64,000 nucleotides of DNA from Magnetospirillum gryphiswaldense MSR-1 v2 (GCF_000513295.1 NC_023065.1:4093001-4157000), one strand, 5' to 3'. Positions 19,901 to 26,664 are shown, numbered from the stretch's first letter. Notes: generated from the sequence alone by a model not told the origin. Program-made: numbers and translations.

Positions 19901-22668
19901 GTGAGCGTCAGCTTGCTGACATCGATATCGTTGGTGGCCCCCGACAGCTTCAAAAAGCCAGTCCCGGTCACCACCAGGGCACCGGTCCCGGCATTATAGG
20001 TAGCGCTGGTGATGGTAGGCGTGTCGGGGTTGCTGACCGTCACCGCGTTGCCGGTGGTATCGGAAATGTCGCCATTGGTGATGACCGTGTTCCAGTCATC
20101 GGCAGCGGCAACGTTATAGGTGGTGCCGCCGGTCGATGCCGTGCCGGTCTTGTTGAAGATCTGGTTCAGCGCCGCCTTGTCGTTGGCCGACAGGGTCAAG
20201 GTCGCGCTGGTGGCACTGGTGATCTCCACATTGGCGGTGTCGGTCAGGGTATAGGTCGCCCCACCTTCGCCGGTCAGCGTGATCTTGTTGGCGGTGATGT
20301 CGTTGGTGGCGCCGTCCGCCTTGACCATGTTGGTGCCGGTCAGCACCAGAGAACCGTTGCTGGCATCATAGGTGGCGCTGGAGACGGTGGGCGTCTGCAC
20401 GCTGGACACCGTCACCCCGTTGCCGGTCAGATCGGCATTGCCGGTGCCGTGCCAATCCGCTGCACCCGCCAGATTAAAGGTGGTGCTGTCCACCGCCGTC
20501 GTGCCCGCCTTGTTCAGCAGCCCTTCCACATTCATGGCGTCGGTGGCGTTCAGCGTGATGGAAAAGCCGGTGGTGCTGGACGCCGTGATCGCCCCGGTCT
20601 CGGTCAGGGTATAGGTGGCCCCACCCTGGCCGGTCAGCGTCAGCTTGGTTTCGTCGATGGAGCCGCCATTGGTCAGGCCCGATCCGGTGACCGACAGCAC
20701 GTTGGTCGAGGCGTCATAGGTGGCCGAGGTGATACGAGGAGCAACATTTGAGACTGTTACTGGAGTAATCAAGTCAGTAATATCGCCATTGGTAATTACC
20801 GTATTCCAGTCATCTTGCCCCTGGCCGATGTAGCCGACACCAGTTGAGTCGTCATTCCCATTCTTGTTGAGAATTGCATCCACTGCCGTCCTGTCGGTAC
20901 CGTTCAAAGTCACCGAGAAAGAAGTCGCCGAAGTGATCTCGACGTCTGAAGACGTCAGTGTGTAGCTCGGCGAGCCAGCCCCAACGCGCAGTTTGCTGAC
21001 GGTAATGTCGTTATTGGCACCTGACGCTTTAACCATGTTCGTACCGGTGAACGTCATCACCCCAGTGCTGGCGTCATAGGTGGCGCTGGTGATGGTCGGC
21101 GTCTGCACATTGCTGACCGTTACCGCGTTGCCGGTGGTGTCGGCATTGCCGGTGCCATGCCAATCCGCCGCCCCCGCCAGATTGTAGGTGGCGCCGCTCA
21201 CCGCCGTCGTGCCCGTCTTGTTCAACAGACCTTCCACGTTCAACTGGTCGGTAGCGTTGAGCGTGATGGAAAAGCCGGTGGTGCTGGAAGCGGTGATCGC
21301 CCCGGTCTCGGTCAGGGTATAGGTCGCCCCGCCCTGGCCGGTCAGCGTCAGCTTGGTCTCGTCGATGGAGCCGCCATTGGTCAGATTGGCGCCGGTGACC
21401 GACAGCACGTTGGTCGAGGCGTCATAGGTGGCCGAGGTGATGGCGGGGCCCGATGCGGTTGCACTGAACACGATGTTGTCGACGCCCGAGCATACCTTGT
21501 GCGACCCACTGTCGCCGTTATCCACACGGGTGATGGAAATTGAGGTGATGCCCGTCCAATTGGTCGACATGGTTAGGGTGTAGGTCGTTTGTATGTCTGC
21601 GAAGGCGAAATCGACAGCGCTTCCGGTTCCGCCGGAAGGAGTGGCGCGCATGGTGACGGGGGCGGGAGTTCCGCCCACGAGGGCGTCAGGGATAAACGCT
21701 ACGATGACATCAAGCGACGTGACGTTGACCGCGCCATTGAAGGTGACGACCAGCGGATTGCTGTCCAGTTCACTGACGGTGCCAGTCAGGCCACCTGTCT
21801 TGAAGGGCGCCCCGGGCAAGTCCACGGATGTGGACACGCCCAAGGCGCTGGTGCTGGTCACCGTCGCGGTCCGCGATTCGCCAGCATTGGTCTGGGCGAT
21901 GGAGGTTGGGCTATTGTTGGTGATCGTCGAGAAATCGAAGGTCGCCAGGGTATGGCCATAAGATTCCGTGCCGGCCTGGGTCAGGGCGGTGGTGCTTTCC
22001 ACCGATCCACTGGTGACCTCCAGTTCCCAGTCGCCCCCCAAATAAGCCGCACCGGTCACGTCGTCCGAGGCGGCCACGTCCGCACCGGTGATGTCGGCAA
22101 GGGCGACGGTGAAATCCTGGCCGGCCTGGCCCGAGGCGACATCGCAGCCATACAGCAAGATGTCGCCATCCGGCTTCAAGGCCTGGCCCAGGGTGGCCAA
22201 TTCGGCACGCGTAGTAGCGTCGGCAAGGTCGGCGGCGCCGATATCGTTGCCGCTCAGGTTAAGATGCGCCGATTCACCATGGCTCAGCAGATGGATGGCG
22301 TCATAGCCCGAATGACTGGCCGCCCATTCGGTCATCACCGCCAGGGCGTCCTGGCCGGCCTCGATGGTCACCACCTCGACCCCAGCACGCAACGACGCCA
22401 CCAGCGTCGGGATGTCGGCCACAGCGGAATCGATGAAGGCCACTTCCTTGCGGCCCTGGTTCTGGGCCTGATCGGCGGCCCGCACCTCGATTGCCGGGGG
22501 GGTATCGGGAAGGGTGGCCGCGACTACCATGTCCGCCACTGCGTCCTGGGTGGCATGCGCTACATCCGCCACGGCGGCGCCATCGAACATGATGCGCGGC
22601 TCCAGGGCCATGATCAGCGGACGGCGTTTCCGGGAAGCGTGCCCAGAGGCAATCGGCAGGGACGTCAT
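13951..22668 (-). CDS. Giant DUF4347/LEPR repeat protein, predicted secreted adhesin
   Basis: 2905 residues from ATG at 22668 (GGAG nine bases upstream). The N-terminus has the LEPRIMFDGAA motif typical of type-I-secreted giant proteins, then DUF4347 (about 70-215: IHLLSHGESAHLNLSG, LLYGCDVASGQAGQDF). A beta domain with two Cys (about 240-410) leads into 18 tandem repeats of about 120-124 residues (TITSATYDASTG ... VVTGTG ... LTLTGEGGATYTL ... ILNKAGTSS ... DLTGNGITVSN). After them come a Pro-rich linker, an Ig-like He_PIG module (LPAWMAFNPQTGTFEGTPP), a Gly/Gln-rich stretch and a short helical C-terminus (PSLTEQLHALSF) that may be the export signal. Extracellular adhesion or biofilm role is inferred. 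Secretion would use the TolC and M50 partners downstream. Confidence 0.85.
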   Translation of the reverse strand: MTSLPIASGHASRKRRPLIMALEPRIMFDGAAVADVAHATQDAVADMVVAATLPDTPPAIEVRAADQAQNQGRKEVAFIDSAVADIPTLVASLRAGVEVVTIEAGQDALAVMTEWAASHSGYDAIHLLSHGESAHLNLSGNDIGAADLADATTRAELATLGQALKPDGDILLYGCDVASGQAGQDFTVALADITGADVAASDDVTGAAYLGGDWELEVTSGSVESTTALTQAGTESYGHTLATFDFSTITNNSPTSIAQTNAGESRTATVTSTSALGVSTSVDLPGAPFKTGGLTGTVSELDSNPLVVTFNGAVNVTSLDVIVAFIPDALVGGTPAPVTMRATPSGGTGSAVDFAFADIQTTYTLTMSTNWTGITSISITRVDNGDSGSHKVCSGVDNIVFSATASGPAITSATYDASTNVLSVTGANLTNGGSIDETKLTLTGQGGATYTLTETGAITASSTTGFSITLNATDQLNVEGLLNKTGTTAVSGATYNLAGAADWHGTGNADTTGNAVTVSNVQTPTITSATYDASTGVMTFTGTNMVKASGANNDITVSKLRVGAGSPSYTLTSSDVEITSATSFSVTLNGTDRTAVDAILNKNGNDDSTGVGYIGQGQDDWNTVITNGDITDLITPVTVSNVAPRITSATYDASTNVLSVTGSGLTNGGSIDETKLTLTGQGGATYTLTETGAITASSTTGFSITLNATDAMNVEGLLNKAGTTAVDSTTFNLAGAADWHGTGNADLTGNGVTVSSVQTPTVSSATYDASNGSLVLTGTNMVKADGATNDITANKITLTGEGGATYTLTDTANVEITSATSATLTLSANDKAALNQIFNKTGTASTGGTTYNVAAADDWNTVITNGDISDTTGNAVTVSNPDTPTITSATYNAGTGALVVTGTGFLKLSGATNDIDVSKLTLTGEGGATYTLTTSSVEITSGTAFTVTLNATDLAGINQILNKAGTSSTGATTYNLAGAEDWAAGAAAAVTVADLTGNGITVSSPTTPTITSTAYDATAGTLVLTGTGFLKLNGATNDIVANKFTFTGEGGATYTLTDTANIEITSGTAATLTLSATDKAAVNLMLNKAGTSSTGGTTYNVAAAEDWAAGADAAVNVVDATTGVTVSNLVTPTVTSAAYDYSTNTLVVTGTGFVRSSGAANDVNLTKLTLTGQGGATYTLAASTDVEVDSGTQFTVTLTGADIYNVEALLNANGTSSAGGTTYNIAAAASFLRGDNAATGDATSGVTVSNWAAPVITSTTFDWNTGALVLTGTNFVNVSGATNDVVASKFTFTGEGGTYTLTDSSNVEITSATAATITLSATDLLNVRGLLNKNGTQSSGAVTYNLAAADDWMAGSPSATDIADATTGSTVSNVATPTITSATYDSTSGVLTVTGTNLFKKVGATNDIDVQKLTFTGQGGGTYTIAGGTADVEVTSATSFTMTLTGADKTGVDALLDQIGTTSSGGTTYNLAGADAWVAAQDSGTNIADATNAITVSINPTVTSATYDANAGTLVVTGANIQANGGGMDIDLSKLTLTGEGGSTYTLTTSNVERDSVTQFTVTVNATDKAALNQILNKTGTASTGGTTFNIAAADDWCTNVTAGDTSDATNGVTVSNPDTPTITSATYNAGTGALVVTGTGFLKLSGATNDIDVSKLTITGEGGATYTLTTSSVEITSGTAFTVTLNATDLAGINQILNKADTSATGGTTYNLAGAEDWASGAAAAVNVADLTGNGITVSNPTTPTITSTTYDASTGVLVLTGTGFLKLDGATNDIVANKLAFRGEGNATYALTDTANVEITSGTTATLTLSATDKAAVNLILNKAGTTSTSGTTYVMAAAEDWAAGAEAAVNVLDATTPVTVSNVAAPVITSATYDYTTNTMVVTGTGFVSKSGATNDIDLSKLTLTGQGGATYTLASTTNVEITSDTSFSVTLSGADIHNVEALLNKDGTSSVGGTTYNLAGAEDWAVGADAAVTVADLTGNGITVSNWAIPTITSATYDWSNGQLVLTGTNFVNITGATNDIVANKLTLTGEGGGTYTLTDTANVEITSATTATLTLSATDKLNVHGLLNKNGTTSGGGTTYNVAAADDWMAGSPSASDIADATGNGATVSNVGTPTITSATFNSDTGVLTVTGTNLFKKVGAANDIDLSMLTFTGGNNATFTLTTATDVEITSATSFTATLSGTDLTNVAALMNALGTQSGTGTTYNLAAADNWLTAAEAAVDIADATGNAITVSINPAITSATYNANTGALVVTGTNIQAFGGANNDIDVSKLTLTGEGGATYTLTTTSVERDSATQFTVTLNATDKAAVNQILNKTGTSSTGGTTFNIAAAADWSGAVSGAADATNAVTVSNPDTPTITSATYDAGTGTFVVTGTGLLKKSGAANDVDVSKFTITGEGGETYTLTTSSVEITNGTSFTITLSPTDKAALNLILNKDGTSSTGTGTYNLAAAEDWAAGAEAAVNVADLTGNGITVSNVAAPTVTSATYDYGTGTLTVTGTGLLKRGGAANDIDLTKLTLTGGTGTTHTLTSTDVEVTSGTSFTVTLNNADKTAINLLLNKNGTASNGGTTYNLAAAGSWNRGSAVAAADLTGNGVTVSSVPAPVVAPPAAPPPPPAPPPVVEAPKPAPPKDSGPVAPLVTVVRDNTPAPTTFQAPAAPVVTQTQAPAAPTLAPTGAQTVQTIPATLTAPSAQAFQVAVAVRAAGGGDALVVNAPVRDSVIAEGTRIAVTVPSEAFAHTKADATVTLTATRDTGAALPAWMAFNPQTGTFEGTPPPGFKGEVVVRVVARDQDGREAVQTFKIVVGTAGQGNIAPGQRGGEGQGQGQGEGQGQPQGGEGPGQPQGVPGQTGDSGPMDGVKQANAKPIGRPSLTEQLHALSFKGGVARQIALFEAVKRGGKAA
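15583..17805 (-). repeat. Higher-order repeat copy B (units 11-16)
   Basis: The second six-unit block, 2223 bases (741 codons), with loops FLKLSG, FLKLDG, GFVSKSG, NFVNITG, NLFKKVG, NIQAFGG in the same order as copy A. Unit 17, just after it, again starts with the PDTP-TITSATY junction seen at units 5 and 11. This suggests a third block has been shortened to two units. Confidence 0.85.
17806..20016 (-). repeat. Higher-order repeat copy A (units 5-10)
   Basis: A block of six units, 2211 bases (737 codons). Its units carry a distinctive order of variable loops: FLKLSG, FLKLNG, GFVRSSG, NFVNVSG, NLFKKVG, NIQANGG. The same order recurs in the next block, so the six-unit block was duplicated as a whole. 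Confidence 0.85.
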
Positions 22669-22933
22669 GACCAAAGACTCCTGGGGCAGTAAATATTATC
22701 TGGCGGCCTGTCGGGCGCCGCGCCATCAGAAGCTAATTTATTGTTTTAATTCAGTCACCTACGGAACACCCCAGGCGGCTATTGCCTTGCGATAAAAAAC
22801 ACTCCGGTGTTATGCTCTGCAAATAGAGAGTAGGTTTATGCACAGGATTTGGCGATTTGTGACAATTTGTTATTTTTAACATTTTCTGTGATTTGTCTTT
22901 GCCATTCTGCGCCTTCCTTGGGAATAAGCCCCA
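22669..22933. promoter_or_regulatory. AT-rich divergent regulatory region between giant gene and luxR
   Basis: 265 bases, clearly more AT-rich than the surroundings, separating the divergent giant-protein and LuxR genes. A possible sigma-70 promoter for luxR reads TTGCGA (22787-22792), an 18-base spacer, then TATGCT (22811-22816). I looked for a 20-bp lux-box-like palindrome and did not find a convincing one. Both genes may be controlled from here. Confidence 0.4.
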
Positions 22934-23659
22934 ATGTCCAATGACATGTATTTTGAAGTTGACGGCGTCTTGACTCGACTCGCCGCAAGTTCCGATGTGG
23001 CGGAACTTGAGAAACACGCTCACGAAGCCGTGGTTGAATATGGTTTCGACGGCTTCACATACCATCGATATTCACCCGCCAGCGAACGGTTGCTGTATGC
23101 GGGCGATTGGAACATGGCGTGGGTGCAGCGTTACGAGGAACGGGGCTATGTGGACATCGACCCGGTCGCCAAAAGGGTCATCAATTCCGTACTTCCCTTC
23201 TGCTGGAATGAAATATTGCTGGGTCTGCCCGTCAACGCTCCGGAACGGGCCATCTTTACCGAGGCCAAGGAATTCGGATTGGCCATGGGGGCGGACATTC
23301 CGCTGCACGAACCCGGATTCGGGGCCGGATCATTTTCGGTTTTCAGCAGCGATGAGACTGGATTCGCCAGGGCCTGGAATCGCTATCGACACCTATTGCA
23401 CGTTATTGCCGTGCATTTTCATGAGTGCCACAAGGTCCTTCATCCTGATCCAGCCCCTAAGCCAAGTTTGACCAAGCGGGAAAGAGAGTGTCTGGCGTGG
23501 CTGGCTCGCGGGAAGACTGCCTGGGAAATCGGGGAAATTCTGGGTGTCACGGAGAACACCACCAGGATGTATCTGAATTCCGCCATGAAGAAACTGGGAG
23601 CGAATTCACGCCTGCAGGCGGTGGTCAAGGCCATGCTGACCCGCCAAATCCTTCCCTGA
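22934..23659 (+). CDS. LuxR-type quorum-sensing regulator (LuxR solo in this window)
   Basis: 241 residues. The N-terminal autoinducer-binding domain keeps the residues that contact acyl-homoserine lactones in TraR/LuxR: W and Y in WVQRY, D and P in YVDIDPV, W in LPFCW, and a later Gly in the MGADIPLHEPGFG stretch, at TraR-like spacing (W57/Y61/D70/P71/W85 equivalents). The C-terminal GerE helix-turn-helix (about 175-235: LTKREREC LAWLARGKTAWEIGEILGVTENTTRMYL) is complete. No luxI-type synthase is in the window. It is divergent from the giant adhesin operon, a likely target. Start at ATG 22934 with GGGA upstream. ATG 22946 is possible. Confidence 0.88.
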   Translation: MSNDMYFEVDGVLTRLAASSDVAELEKHAHEAVVEYGFDGFTYHRYSPASERLLYAGDWNMAWVQRYEERGYVDIDPVAKRVINSVLPFCWNEILLGLPVNAPERAIFTEAKEFGLAMGADIPLHEPGFGAGSFSVFSSDETGFARAWNRYRHLLHVIAVHFHECHKVLHPDPAPKPSLTKRERECLAWLARGKTAWEIGEILGVTENTTRMYLNSAMKKLGANSRLQAVVKAMLTRQILP

Positions 23660-23803
23660 GAACCCGCAAGGGTGGCAGCATTTCTCCTTGAAGTGCAGCG
23701 CTATACCCGCAAAGGCTGCGCCCACCCCTCAGTCCAGAAGTATTACAAATTATGTCCCCATTCGGTGTGATGGCTGACCACAAGCGTCAGCAAGGAACAT
23801 TGG

Positions 23804-24502
23804 ATGGTGGGCGAGTTGGATACGATGCCGGACCTGGCTGTCCCGGCGCTTCTGCTGGAGCGCCTTCAGGGAACTGTCCGCGGTCTGGGATTTTCCGACT
23901 TCTGCTTGCGCATCCGCGCCCAGAACGGCCACTGGCACAGCCTGGGAACCTGGACAGCGGCTGTTTCCCGCCACCTGTTCCAGGAAAGCGAAGTGGCCCC
24001 GAGGTCGATCGCTCCGGCACTGATTCAAGCCTCACCCTTGCCGGCATGGTGGGGGAGTGCAGCCGCGACCTTGCCGCGACCCGATCTTGACGCCATGGAT
24101 CTGATCCGGATCCAAGGGTGGAGCGATGTCATGGGTATGGTCTTTTTGGATGCGGGCGGGCCGATCATGGGCCTGCATCTCAGTTGCCCCGAGATACGTG
24201 ACCATTCAAGCAACGACATCGTCGCCTTGCGCCAAGGCGCCGAGGCGATCTTGCTGCATTGCCTTGAAGCGGGCCTGATCGGACGTCCGACCGAGCGGAT
24301 AGCCCCCATGTCCAACCGCGAGCATCAGGTTCTGACACTGTTGGTGCGCGGATACAGCAATACCGATATCGCCAAAACTCTGGACACCACGGTCAACACC
24401 ACGGAATTCCACCTGAAGAACATCTACGCCAAGCTTGGCGTCTTCAATCGTGTCGGCGCCGCACTCAAAGCCACTAGGCTGGGGTTGATCATCCAGGAGT
24501 AG
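23804..24502 (+). CDS. LuxR-family transcriptional regulator with divergent sensor domain
   Basis: 232 residues from ATG 23804 (AAGGA upstream). The C-terminal 65 residues are a standard GerE helix-turn-helix (MSNREHQVLTLLVRGYSNTDIAKTLDTTVNTTEFHLKNIYAKLG). The N-terminal 160 residues have the general layout of an autoinducer domain, but the conserved Trp/Tyr/Asp-Pro pocket is not preserved (GWSDVMGMVFLDAGG), so it may bind another ligand or none. It lies 144 bases downstream of the first luxR gene and 5 bases before the receiver gene, and probably starts the coupled cluster. Confidence 0.8.
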   Translation: MVGELDTMPDLAVPALLLERLQGTVRGLGFSDFCLRIRAQNGHWHSLGTWTAAVSRHLFQESEVAPRSIAPALIQASPLPAWWGSAAATLPRPDLDAMDLIRIQGWSDVMGMVFLDAGGPIMGLHLSCPEIRDHSSNDIVALRQGAEAILLHCLEAGLIGRPTERIAPMSNREHQVLTLLVRGYSNTDIAKTLDTTVNTTEFHLKNIYAKLGVFNRVGAALKATRLGLIIQE

Positions 24503-24507
24503 CCGCG

Positions 24508-24942
24508 ATGCAATCCCAGAACCACGCCTCTCCCATTGATCCTTGCGCCCAATTCATCCTGGTCGTCGATGATTCCGCGCTCATCAGAAAGATGATGAAG
24601 AGCTTCATCCAGGCAAAAGGATTTGTCGTGCTGACCGCCAGCAATGGGCTGGAGGCAGTGGAACTGGCGCCCATGTTTCCCTTTGCGGCCATCATTACCG
24701 ACATCGACATGCCTGGCATGGATGGGTTGGAAGCCTTGCGTCGGATCAGGGCAATGGGGGGCAATTGCTCAGAGATCCCGGCTGCGGTGGTTTCCGGTCA
24801 TTGTCCTGGCCCAGATCGGAAAACGTGCGGCGACCTTGGCATCCACCTCTTTTCCCTGAAGGGAGAGGGGCTGGGACCGTTGGCTGGCTTTCTTGGGCGC
24901 CTCCCCACCCCAAGTTCCCGGGAGTTGGCTCCATGCGAGTGA
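24508..24942 (+). CDS. Single-domain response regulator (CheY-like receiver)
   Basis: 144 residues. A CheY fold is complete: FILVVDDSALIRKMM with the acidic pair, the phosphoacceptor Asp in AIITDIDMPGMDG, the Ser in AAVVSGHC taking the Thr/Ser switch position, and a Lys in FSLKGEG. No output domain follows; a short tail (LPTPSSRELAPCE) ends the protein. Ribosome site AGGAG lies eight bases before the ATG. The end overlaps the next gene's start by 10 bases, implying translational coupling. The partner kinase is not adjacent. Confidence 0.88.
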   Translation: MQSQNHASPIDPCAQFILVVDDSALIRKMMKSFIQAKGFVVLTASNGLEAVELAPMFPFAAIITDIDMPGMDGLEALRRIRAMGGNCSEIPAAVVSGHCPGPDRKTCGDLGIHLFSLKGEGLGPLAGFLGRLPTPSSRELAPCE

Positions 24943-25367
24943 TCTGCGCCGCTGATGCCCATGTCCCGCATGATGTTCTGGCGTTGCTGTCCCTGCTTGG
25001 CATTCCGGTCGAGAGATCATATTTCGCCGCAACCTCGGACGGGCTTGGCGATATCGGGCGCGGCGACATCATGCTTCTTGACCTGCGCCGTCACCCCCGT
25101 CAGGCCATCGACACGATCAAATCCATCCGGCGGCGACAGGGCTTTGGCCCTGGCATCATCGTCATGACTAGGCGCGGCGATGTGGTCATCACCCTTGAGG
25201 CCCTGGAAGCCGGGGCCGATTCCCTGACCCATTGCCCTGGAACCGACGCGACCCTGGTCGCCGCCTCGATCATCGGCCTGGGCCGCCTGATGGGCGTGCT
25301 GCCCCAAGGTGTGCGCGTTCATCGAGGCGTCTGCCAGACGGGTTCGGGCTGCGGCGCAATTCCATGA
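24933..25367 (+). CDS. Degenerate receiver-domain protein
   Basis: 144 residues from ATG 24933, chosen because GGGAG precedes it and an upstream in-frame ATG (24765) is antisense to nothing recognisable and lies wholly inside the response regulator. The receiver-like fold is visible: strand MRVICAADAHVP, LLDLRRHPRQA with an Asp at the phosphoacceptor place, IIVMTRRGD with Thr, and EALEAGADSLTHCPG, where the usual Lys is missing. Only one of the two N-terminal acidic residues is present. It is probably a pseudo-receiver, perhaps partnering the upstream regulator. Overlaps both neighbours (10 and 4 bases). Confidence 0.65.
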   Translation: MRVICAADAHVPHDVLALLSLLGIPVERSYFAATSDGLGDIGRGDIMLLDLRRHPRQAIDTIKSIRRRQGFGPGIIVMTRRGDVVITLEALEAGADSLTHCPGTDATLVAASIIGLGRLMGVLPQGVRVHRGVCQTGSGCGAIP

Positions 25368-25930
25368 GCGACCATATCCCGCTTTCCCCCCTGGCCTTCG
25401 CCAGGGCGGACGAATACGTCTTCACCAAGATCCTGGCACCTGCGGAGCCGTTCGTGCGTTCGCTGGGCACCCTGGTCATGGTGACCGATTCATCGGCCGT
25501 TCGGGCCCATACCGGCAAGTGTCGCTGGATGGGCGATATCGATTTGCTGGTTCTGCATGATTCCCCATCGGCTGTTCTGGAAATGATGCGCGGGTATTTC
25601 TCGAACATCATCATCGGCAGCCGTGGGGGATTCTTCCGGGCCGTGTTCGACTTGCCCATTGATGCCACCGGGATCGCCGACGGCATGCGCTTTCTGATCG
25701 ACGTTCACGTCAATGCCATTTTCCACCAGAACCAGCCGACCAGTGTGGTGGCCAGGGAGGATTTCGCGCTGGTCGAGTGGAAGCCGGTCAGTTGCTCCGG
25801 CGGCCATTCCTGCTGTCGCCTGCCGGTTCCCGCCTTGCGGACCATTCTGGGGCTGAAGGCCAGCAAGGATACCGCTGCGCCGACCGCAAGCTGCTGGTGG
25901 TCGAGGATGAAGCCGCTACCGTGCGGATGA
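25364..25930 (+). CDS. Nucleotidyltransferase-like protein, 3' end replaced
   Basis: 188 codons from ATG 25364, which overlaps the previous stop (ATGA). Residues about 55-65 (WMGDIDLLVLHD) and 110-118 (FLIDVHVN) give an Asp-x-Asp plus a third Asp, as in nucleotidyltransferase folds, and VPALRTILGLKA at the end resembles the C-terminal helix before the usual KD motif of such proteins. From about 25867 the DNA is serine-recombinase sequence in another frame, so the last 20 codons are not native. Original length unknown. The family call is tentative; the truncation is well supported. Confidence 0.5.
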   Translation: MSDHIPLSPLAFARADEYVFTKILAPAEPFVRSLGTLVMVTDSSAVRAHTGKCRWMGDIDLLVLHDSPSAVLEMMRGYFSNIIIGSRGGFFRAVFDLPIDATGIADGMRFLIDVHVNAIFHQNQPTSVVAREDFALVEWKPVSCSGGHSCCRLPVPALRTILGLKASKDTAAPTASCWWSRMKPLPCG

Positions 25931-26664
25931 TTTTCGAGCGGTTCATCCGCATCGGCTCCGCCACATTGCTGGTAAAGGAACTGGCCGAGGAGGGCATCAC
26001 CCGTCGGGGCAAGAAACTGGATAAGGGCGGCCTCTATAAGCTGCTGGCCAATCCGCTTTATATCGGCAAGGCAGTCCACAAGGGCGTGGCCCATGACGGC
26101 GAACACGAGGCGATCATCGACCAGGCCCTGTGGGACAAGGTCCGCGCCGTGATGGAGGTCAGCCCGCGTACTCGCGCGAGCCGCACCAGGGCACAGACCC
26201 CGGCGCTGCTAAAAGGGCTGATCTTCGCCCCTGGCGGTCGGGCGATGACGCCCGCCCATACCCGCAAGGGCGGGAAGCTGTACCGCTATTACGTCACCAT
26301 GAATGTGATCAAGGAAGGCCCGGATGCCTGCCCGGTCGGGCGCGTGCCCGCCGCCCAGGTCGAGAACGCGGTGATCGATCAGTTGCGGTCGCTTCTGCGT
26401 ACTCCCGAGGTGGTGGCCCGTACCTGGAAAAGCATCCGCGCCAAGGGTAAGGACATGACCGAACGCGAGGTCGCCACCACCCTGGGCCAGCTTGATCCCC
26501 TTTGGGACGAACTTTTCCCCGCCGAGCAGGCCCGCATCGTCCAGCTTCTGGTCGAACGGGTCGATCTCTCGCCCCAGGGCATCAATATCAGCCTGCGCAC
26601 CGATGGGCTGGCTCAGCTTGCCGGGGAACTGAAACCGGCCAAGGGGCGGAGGGCGGCGGCATGA
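25867..26664 (+). pseudogene. Large serine recombinase, catalytic domain missing
   Basis: About 265 codons of homologous sequence in a frame open from 25777. It begins at GYRCADRKLLVVEDEAATVRMIFERF, the Recombinase domain (PF07508 type: VKELAEEGI, LYKLLANPLYIGKAVHKG), and continues through a zinc-ribbon-like part (LLKGLIFAPGGRAMTPAHTRKGGKLYRYYV) to a C-terminal helix region. The N-terminal resolvase domain with the catalytic Ser, about 150-200 residues, is absent, so it cannot recombine DNA. The ATGA overlap with the next gene is preserved. It marks the edge of a former mobile element. Confidence 0.85.

Larger units (their letters stand above)
14847..21444 (-). repeat. 18-unit tandem protein-coding repeat array
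   Basis: Eighteen copies of a unit of about 360-375 bases lie inside the giant gene. Unit 1 starts at 21444, unit 2 at 21096, unit 3 at 20736, unit 5 at 20016, unit 11 at 17805 and unit 17 at 15582. Every unit begins with an I-T-S-A-T-Y/F-(D/N) strand and ends with T-V-S-(N/S). Identity is highest between units six apart. The array lets long open frames appear on the opposite strand, but these are artefacts of composition. Confidence 0.9.

Noticed and set aside
19150-20751. A 533-codon + strand frame in the same array
   Set aside because: Same artefact: the periodic product mirrors the repeat period of the minus-strand gene.
14847-21444. Possible CRISPR array because of regular repeats
   Set aside because: Units are about 370 bases, protein coding and in frame, without short identical repeats and unique spacers. 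The 30-bp array at 51.4 kb is likewise continuous coding repeat without spacers.
22669-22933. Lux-box-like operator for the LuxR regulator
   Set aside because: No 18-20-bp palindrome with lux-box symmetry was found by eye. Short partial inverted repeats are at chance level.
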